Source: Microbacterium sp. H83 (GTDB lineage: Bacteria > Actinomycetota > Actinomycetes > Actinomycetales > Microbacteriaceae). Taken from it: a stretch of 64,000 nucleotides of DNA. The translations under genes were made by a program, and so were the position numbers. The DNA lies in the NCBI RefSeq assembly GCF_001650405.1, contig NZ_LWCU01000004.1:33555-97554 (forward strand). The letters are read 5' to 3'. Below the pieces are notes generated by a model. It was not told the DNA's origin, searched no databases, and worked only from the letters and a program-made list of their open reading frames with translations. Positions 59,881-64,000 of the stretch are shown here, piece after piece (position 1 is the first letter of the stretch; the number at the start of each line of letters is the position of its first letter).

Positions 59881-60330
59881 GTGACCCCCGTGAACATCGA
59901 CAAGATCTACACTGCCCCGTACCAGGCCATGCTCGAGTTCGCTGGCAGCGCCGCCGACGCGGGGAAGGATGCCGGGCTCTCGCCGCTGCTCGTCGAGCTG
60001 GTCAAGGTCCGGGCATCGCAGCTCAACGGCTGCGCGTTCTGCCTGAGGATGCACTGCGCGGATGCGGTGAAGGCCGGAGAGACGGCCGATCGGCTGGCGG
60101 TCATCGCCGGCTGGTGGGAATCGCAGTACTTCACCCCGGAGGAGCAGGCGGCGCTGCAGATCGCCGAGCGGGTCACGATGATCGGCGACCACGGCCGGCT
60201 CGCCGATCGAGGCGTGGACGTCGAGGGCGTGCTCGACGAGAAGCAGATCGCGGCGATCACCTGGCTCGCCGTGGTCATCAACAGCTGGAACCGCATCGCG
60301 ATCAGCAGCCACTATCCGGTGCACGCCTGA
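59881..60330 (+). CDS. AhpD-like carboxymuconolactone decarboxylase family protein, ECF41 target
   Basis: A 149-aa all-helical protein of the AhpD/CMD family. The redox pair is in LNGCAFCLRMHCADAV (C-x2-C with a following His), as in alkylhydroperoxidase D. EFAGSAADAGKDAGLSPLLV and NSWNRIAISSHYPVHA flank it. Such proteins reduce peroxides or act as redox switches. The GTG at 59881 follows AGGAGACGAC; an in-frame GTG at 59863 lacks a site. An ECF41-type promoter lies 47 bases upstream, and CMD proteins are the best-known ECF41 companions. Confidence 0.93.
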   Translation: MTPVNIDKIYTAPYQAMLEFAGSAADAGKDAGLSPLLVELVKVRASQLNGCAFCLRMHCADAVKAGETADRLAVIAGWWESQYFTPEEQAALQIAERVTMIGDHGRLADRGVDVEGVLDEKQIAAITWLAVVINSWNRIAISSHYPVHA

Positions 60331-60445
60331 CACCCGACCGGCCGGGGGACGGGGTGGTGCCGCATCCGCACCGCCCCGTCAAGACCCTTCTCGCGCACTC
60401 GCCGCGGGGTCAGACTGCAGGCATCCGATCGATGGGAGCACTTCC

Positions 60446-61452
60446 GTGACCGCGCCTGCCCTCACCCCCTCCACCGTCCTCGGCGTCACCGCCCGCGGCC
60501 CCCTGAGCGACGCGGTTCTCCGCCGTTTCGCCGGAGACGTCGACGCCGATCACCGCACGCATGCCGAGGTCGCCCTCGAGACCACGACCGACATCATCCG
60601 GGATGACGACGTCCAGCTCGCGCTGTTCCTGCTGTACGCGTCGTCGTACGGCTCGCTCCCGGGCATCGACCCCGACCTCGAGTGGGACCCCGACCTCATC
60701 TCCACCCGACGGATGCTCGAGCAGCACTTCGAGCGCGCGCTGCGCGAGGTCGTGCCGCAGCCCGAGCTCCCCGAGCCCACGGTGGATGCCGTCGGACGGG
60801 CGCTCTTCGCCCTCGCGGACGCCGACACCGGCCCGAGCCTCTCGCGGTACGTCGCGAAGAAGGCGACGGCGGAGCAGGCCGTCGAGTTCTTCATGCAGCG
60901 GTCCATCTACACGCTGCGCGAAGCCGACCCGCACTCGTGGGCCATCCCCCGCATCCACGGTCGCGCCAAGGCGGCTCTGGTCGAGATCCAGTCCGACGAG
61001 TACGGCGGAGGGCGCCCGGACCGGGTGCATCAGACCATCTACGCGCGGGCGATGCGGGGCGTCGGACTCGACGACACCTATGGCGCCTACGTCGACGACG
61101 CCGCGGCGATCACGTTCGCGTCGCACTCGTCGGCGCCATCGTCGGGCATCTGGCCGCCTACGAGATGACCTCGTCGATCCCGTGCCGGCTGTACGCCGAC
61201 GGCCTGCGTCGCCTCGGGTTCCCGGAGGAGGTCACGGACTACTTCGACGAGCACGTCGAGGCGGATGCCGTGCACGAGCAGATCGCCGGACGCGACCTCG
61301 CCGGCGCACTCGCCGAGGACAACCCCGAGATGCTGGGCGACATCATGTTCGGCGCCGCCGCCTGCCTGACCGTGGACGGCTGGATGGCCGGCCACATGCT
61401 CGACGCGTTCTCGCGCGGCGAGTCCTCGCTGCACGCCAGGGCGGCCCGATGA
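60446..61452 (+). pseudogene. Iron-containing redox enzyme family gene, frameshifted
   Basis: Two adjacent frames together encode about 335 aa of a heme-oxygenase-like, iron-containing redox enzyme. Frame 1 (GTG 60446) runs through LFLLYASSYGSLPGIDPDLE to AYVDDAAAITFAS, then ends at 61168 after an unrelated tail. The next frame continues with VGAIVGHLAAYEMTSSIPCR and VTDYFDEHVEADAVHEQIAG, keeping the metal-ligand style residues, to TGA at 61452. The break lies at about 61126-61134, with a net loss of 1 base (mod 3). The joined length is near normal. It may be a pseudogene or a sequence error. It overlaps the CDGSH gene by 4 bases. Confidence 0.75.
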
Positions 61453-61652
61453 GCGCCCCCGACCGCGTGACGATCACGCCGTACCCCGACGGTCCTCTGC
61501 TCGTGCGAGGTGCGGCCGAGCTGCAGACCGAGGAGGGACGGCCCATCGAGGTCGCTCGTCGCACGGTCGCGCTCTGCCGATGCGGCCTGTCGACGATCAA
61601 GCCGTTCTGCGACGGCACGCACAAGGCATCGGGGTTCCGCACCGACGTATAG
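61449..61652 (+). CDS. CDGSH iron-sulfur domain protein
   Basis: A 67-aa protein with one CDGSH [2Fe-2S] site: CRCGLSTIKPFCDGTH supplies three Cys and one His. Such mini-proteins shuttle electrons or iron-sulfur clusters. It starts at ATG 61449, which overlaps the iron-containing redox enzyme frame (ATGA). This pairing of a heme-oxygenase-like oxidase with a CDGSH partner suggests a two-part electron chain. The CDGSH gene itself is intact even though its upstream partner is frameshifted. Confidence 0.92.
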   Translation: MSAPDRVTITPYPDGPLLVRGAAELQTEEGRPIEVARRTVALCRCGLSTIKPFCDGTHKASGFRTDV

Positions 61653-61691
61653 GGGGAACGGGTGCGACGTCACCGGTGACCTGAGCCCCGC

Positions 61692-61707
61692 TTCAGCGCG
61701 GATTCAG
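61692..61707 (+). promoter_or_regulatory. TTCAG direct repeats before the two-component genes
   Basis: TTCAGCG occurs at 61692 and 61703, 11 bases apart and 24 bases before the response regulator start. OmpR-type regulators bind such helical-phase direct repeats. The same word recurs before the final gene of the window. Confidence 0.6.
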
Positions 61708-61730
61708 CGTGCGCCCGCCACACTGGAGGC

Positions 61731-62408
61731 ATGCGCATCCTGGTGGTCGACGACGAGGTGCGTCTCGCCGACGCCGTCCGCCGGGGCCTCGAGGCCGAGG
61801 GATTCGCCGTCGATGTCGCGCACAACGGGATCGACGGTCTGTGGCGTGCGCGGGAGACGGCGTACGACGCGATCGTGCTCGACCTCATGATGCCCGGCAT
61901 GAGCGGCTGGAAGGTCTGCGAGGCGCTGCGCGCCGAGGAGAACTGGACCCCCGTGCTCATGCTCACGGCCAAGGACGGCGAGTGGGACCAGGTCGAGGCG
62001 CTCGAGACCGGCGCCGACGACTACGTCACGAAGCCGTTCTCGTTCGCGATCCTCGTGGCGCGGATCCGCGCCCTGGTGCGGCGCGGTGCCGTCGCACGAC
62101 CTGCGGTCCTCGAGGCCGGCGACCTGCGCCTCGACCCCGCCGCGCATCGCGTGTGGCGCGGGGAGACCCCCGTCACCCTCACGGCTCGCGAGTTCGCCGT
62201 GCTCGAGCACCTCATGCGCCACCGCGGGCAGGTGCTCACCAAGCGCGCGCTGATCGAGGGCGTCTGGGACGACGACTTCGACGGCGACCCGAACATCGTG
62301 GAGGTGTACGTCGGGCATCTGCGCCGCAAGCTCGACAAGCCCTTCGGCCGCGAGGCGATCGAGACCATCCGCGGTGCGGGCTATCGACTGGCGGCCGACG
62401 GTGGCTGA
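61731..62408 (+). CDS. OmpR-family response regulator
   Basis: A 225-aa two-component regulator. The receiver has the acidic pair in ILVVDDEVRLADAV, the phosphorylated Asp51 in AIVLDLMMPGMSGW, and Lys in YVTKPFSFAIL. The winged-helix output domain includes LTAREFAVLEHLMRHRGQVL and VEVYVGHLRRKLDKPFG. ATG 61731 follows GGAGG. It overlaps the sensor kinase gene by 8 bases. Direct repeats TTCAG before it suggest autoregulation. Confidence 0.95.
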   Translation: MRILVVDDEVRLADAVRRGLEAEGFAVDVAHNGIDGLWRARETAYDAIVLDLMMPGMSGWKVCEALRAEENWTPVLMLTAKDGEWDQVEALETGADDYVTKPFSFAILVARIRALVRRGAVARPAVLEAGDLRLDPAAHRVWRGETPVTLTAREFAVLEHLMRHRGQVLTKRALIEGVWDDDFDGDPNIVEVYVGHLRRKLDKPFGREAIETIRGAGYRLAADGG

Positions 62409-63753
62409 TCGCACGGGAAGCGGTCGGCCGAAGACCGAGCGACCGCACATCTGGCGCTCCGTGCGGGGCCGCACCACGCTCGGTGCGACCCTGGTGGTCG
62501 CTCTCGCACTGATCGTCGGCGCGCTGTCGTTCTACGGCATCCTCAGCTCCAGCATCCACGCCGGCGCCGTCCGGTCCGCCGAGCAGCGTGCCGAGGAGCT
62601 GGCCGAGCGGCTGAAGGGCCCGGGCGGGCGCGACATCGGCTCGCTCGACGACGAGATCGTCCAGGTGGTGGGCGAGGACGGCTCGGTGCGCGGGGCGAGC
62701 GAGGACGCCCGCGACGAGCTCGGCGCGAGCGCGCTGCCCGTCTCCGGCGATCCGCAGACCATGACGATCGACGGCGAGCCGATGCTCGTGGTCTCGGAGG
62801 ACATCGAGGGCGACCAGAGCCTCGTCCTCGCCGTGTCGGTCGAGGAGGGCACCGAGACCCTGTCCACGGTCGCGCTCCTGCTCGCCATCGCCGTCCCCCT
62901 CCTGCTCGTGCTCGTCGGGGTCACGACCTGGCTCGTCACCGGTCGCGCTCTCACGCCGGTGACGCGCATCCGGCAAGAGGTCGACGGCATCACGGCGGAG
63001 CGCCTCCATCATCGCGTCGCGGTGCCGGCATCGGCCGACGAGATCGCCGCGCTCGCGACCACCATGAACCGGATGCTGGATCGCCTCGACACCTCCGCGA
63101 CCGCGCAGCGCCGGTTCGTGTCCGACGCCTCTCACGAGCTCCGCTCGCCGCTGGCGACGATCCGGCAGCATGCCGAGCTGGCACAGGCGCACCCCGGCAC
63201 CACGAGCATCGGCGAGCTCGCCGAGGTCGTCTCGGAAGAGGGACTGCGCCTGCAGGGCATCGTCGAGTCGCTGCTGCTGCTCGCCCGACTCGACGAGGGC
63301 GCCGGCACGCTCGCCGAAGCCGTCGACCTCGACGACATCGCCCTCGGCGAGGTGCGCCGACTGCGCGCGAGGGGGTTCGATGTCGACGGCTCCGGCATCG
63401 GCGCGGCGCGTGTCCACGGCGACCCGCGCCTCTTCGGACAGCTGCTGCGCAACCTCGCCGACAACGCCGCGCGGCACAGCGTCGGACGCGTCGCGATCAG
63501 CGTGATCCCGCAGGGGCGACACGTGTTCGTGACCGTCGAGGACGACGGCTCCGGTGTGCCCGTCGCGGAGCGCGCGCGCATCTTCGAACGGTTCGTCCGG
63601 CTCGACGACGCACGGAGTCGCGATGTGGGAGGCAGCGGTCTCGGCCTCGCCATCGTGCAGGGCATCGCCACCGCGAGCGGCGGCACCGTGACGGTCGACG
63701 ACTCCCGCTGGGGCGGTGCGCGATTCGTGGTCGCGCTGCCGCCGGCCGACTGA
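62401..63753 (+). CDS. Sensor histidine kinase
   Basis: A 450-aa membrane kinase. The first transmembrane helix is at about 27-48 and the second at about 160-182, with an acidic outer sensor loop between. HAMP follows, then the phospho-acceptor His245 in SDASHELRSPLATIRQH. The ATPase domain has LLRNLADNAARHS (N box), EDDGSGVP (G1) and GGSGLGLAIV (G2). The GTG at 62401 overlaps the regulator gene. It phosphorylates the OmpR-type partner; the stimulus is unknown. Confidence 0.94.
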   Translation: MADRTGSGRPKTERPHIWRSVRGRTTLGATLVVALALIVGALSFYGILSSSIHAGAVRSAEQRAEELAERLKGPGGRDIGSLDDEIVQVVGEDGSVRGASEDARDELGASALPVSGDPQTMTIDGEPMLVVSEDIEGDQSLVLAVSVEEGTETLSTVALLLAIAVPLLLVLVGVTTWLVTGRALTPVTRIRQEVDGITAERLHHRVAVPASADEIAALATTMNRMLDRLDTSATAQRRFVSDASHELRSPLATIRQHAELAQAHPGTTSIGELAEVVSEEGLRLQGIVESLLLLARLDEGAGTLAEAVDLDDIALGEVRRLRARGFDVDGSGIGAARVHGDPRLFGQLLRNLADNAARHSVGRVAISVIPQGRHVFVTVEDDGSGVPVAERARIFERFVRLDDARSRDVGGSGLGLAIVQGIATASGGTVTVDDSRWGGARFVVALPPAD

Positions 63754-63797
63754 CGAGCGCCCCCCGACGAGCGGGCGCGTCTGTTCCTGAAACGATC

Positions 63798-63823
63798 TTC
63801 AGGACGCTTCAGGGTGGCTTCAG
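63798..63823 (+). promoter_or_regulatory. Three TTCAG direct repeats before the last gene
   Basis: TTCAG at 63798, 63808 and 63819 (10- and 11-base steps) lie 24-50 bases before the ATG at 63847. Same word and phase as before the response regulator, so the last gene is probably a direct target of that system. Confidence 0.6.
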
Positions 63824-63846
63824 CACCCCCGCGACACCATGGACGC

Positions 63847-64000
63847 ATGAACGACAAGAACCCGACCCCGGACCAGACGCCCGACACCCCCGCGGGCCGC
63901 ACGCAGCCCACTCCCCCGGCTGCTCCCGACGCGCCGACCGTGCCGGTCGAGCCTCTCGCCGCTCACGAGACCGCACCGGACGCCACGCCCGCCCCCGCGG
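63847..64000 (+). CDS. N-terminal part of a Pro/Ala-rich protein, cut by window edge
   Basis: Only 51 codons are visible: MNDKNPTPDQTPDTPAG followed by a Pro/Ala/Thr-rich, disordered acidic run. The rest lies outside the window. Such N-termini often precede a transmembrane helix, and genes after an OmpR/kinase pair in actinobacteria often encode PepSY-type membrane proteins, but this cannot be confirmed. TTCAG repeats upstream point to control by the adjacent two-component system. Confidence 0.7.
   Translation, partial: MNDKNPTPDQTPDTPAGRTQPTPPAAPDAPTVPVEPLAAHETAPDATPAPA

Noticed and set aside
60446..61452. Programmed ribosomal frameshift in the redox enzyme gene
   Set aside because: No slippery heptamer or downstream pseudoknot is evident at 61120-61140; mutation or sequence error is simpler.

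Overview
The window is about 64 kb of very GC-rich chromosomal DNA with short intergenic gaps, many GTG starts, ATGA/GTGA stop-start overlaps, ECF sigma factors, Tat export and LacI/ROK-controlled sugar ABC importers. Protein character and the constant recurrence of the words GGATGC/GCATCC fit a Microbacteriaceae actinobacterium, most likely Microbacterium. This is inference from gene content; there is no rRNA or marker-gene search behind it. I see no tRNA, rRNA, CRISPR array, prophage or insertion sequence.

Layout. 1-1.7 kb: zinc ABC importer genes (cut at the left edge) behind a Zur-like box. 1.9-8.1 kb: an alpha-glucoside importer with a GH13 alpha-glucosidase, divergent from a ROK regulator. 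8.2-13.5 kb: a 2H-phosphoesterase-like gene, a branched-chain-type 2-oxoacid dehydrogenase operon (E1alpha, E1beta, E2) and a HisC-like aminotransferase. 13.6-17.7 kb: a YvlD membrane protein, a two-gene WXG100-like/hydrolase unit, a tyrosine phosphatase and purB, which appears to start with CTG. 17.7-25.6 kb: an MFS exporter, membrane proteins, an unusual HTH protein, a sulfurtransferase, an EamA transporter, an alcohol dehydrogenase, ribA and a MarR regulator.

25.6-27.3 kb holds the most striking unit. It has an XRE regulator ending in an SsrA-like ALAA tail, tail-to-tail with two overlapping clpP genes, one of which has Gly in place of the catalytic Ser. Matching 8-3-8 palindromes precede both the regulator and the clpP pair. 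The layout resembles the Streptomyces popR-clpP3-clpP4 system as I remember it.

27.3-35.7 kb: acyl-CoA synthetase, MATE and amino acid transporters, a YigZ protein, a J-domain/NERD-like fusion and a squalene-cyclase-like protein. 35.8-43.1 kb: a LacI-controlled glycan locus (three AACCGGTT operators, binding protein, two permeases, GH130 phosphorylase, large Tat-exported protein). 43.2-49.7 kb: a flavin-reductase-like gene with its ArsR regulator, a histidine phosphatase, a Fur-family repressor with catalase, a hydrolase and the msrB-msrA pair. 49.7-53.4 kb: a glycosyltransferase, an ECF sigma/zinc anti-sigma pair, a small conserved protein and an FHA protein with an in-frame TGA before a coding-like extension.

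53.5-61.7 kb contains an ECF41-type sigma gene. Promoters of the form NNTCACA-N16-CGTC lie in front of the sigma gene itself, a divergent NmrA/SDR gene and an AhpD-like gene 4.5 kb away, which suggests a small self-controlled regulon. Next come a frameshifted iron-containing redox enzyme gene and a CDGSH protein. The right end has an OmpR/histidine-kinase pair with TTCAG repeats before its own operon and before the truncated last gene. Several families of large intergenic palindromes punctuate the whole window.
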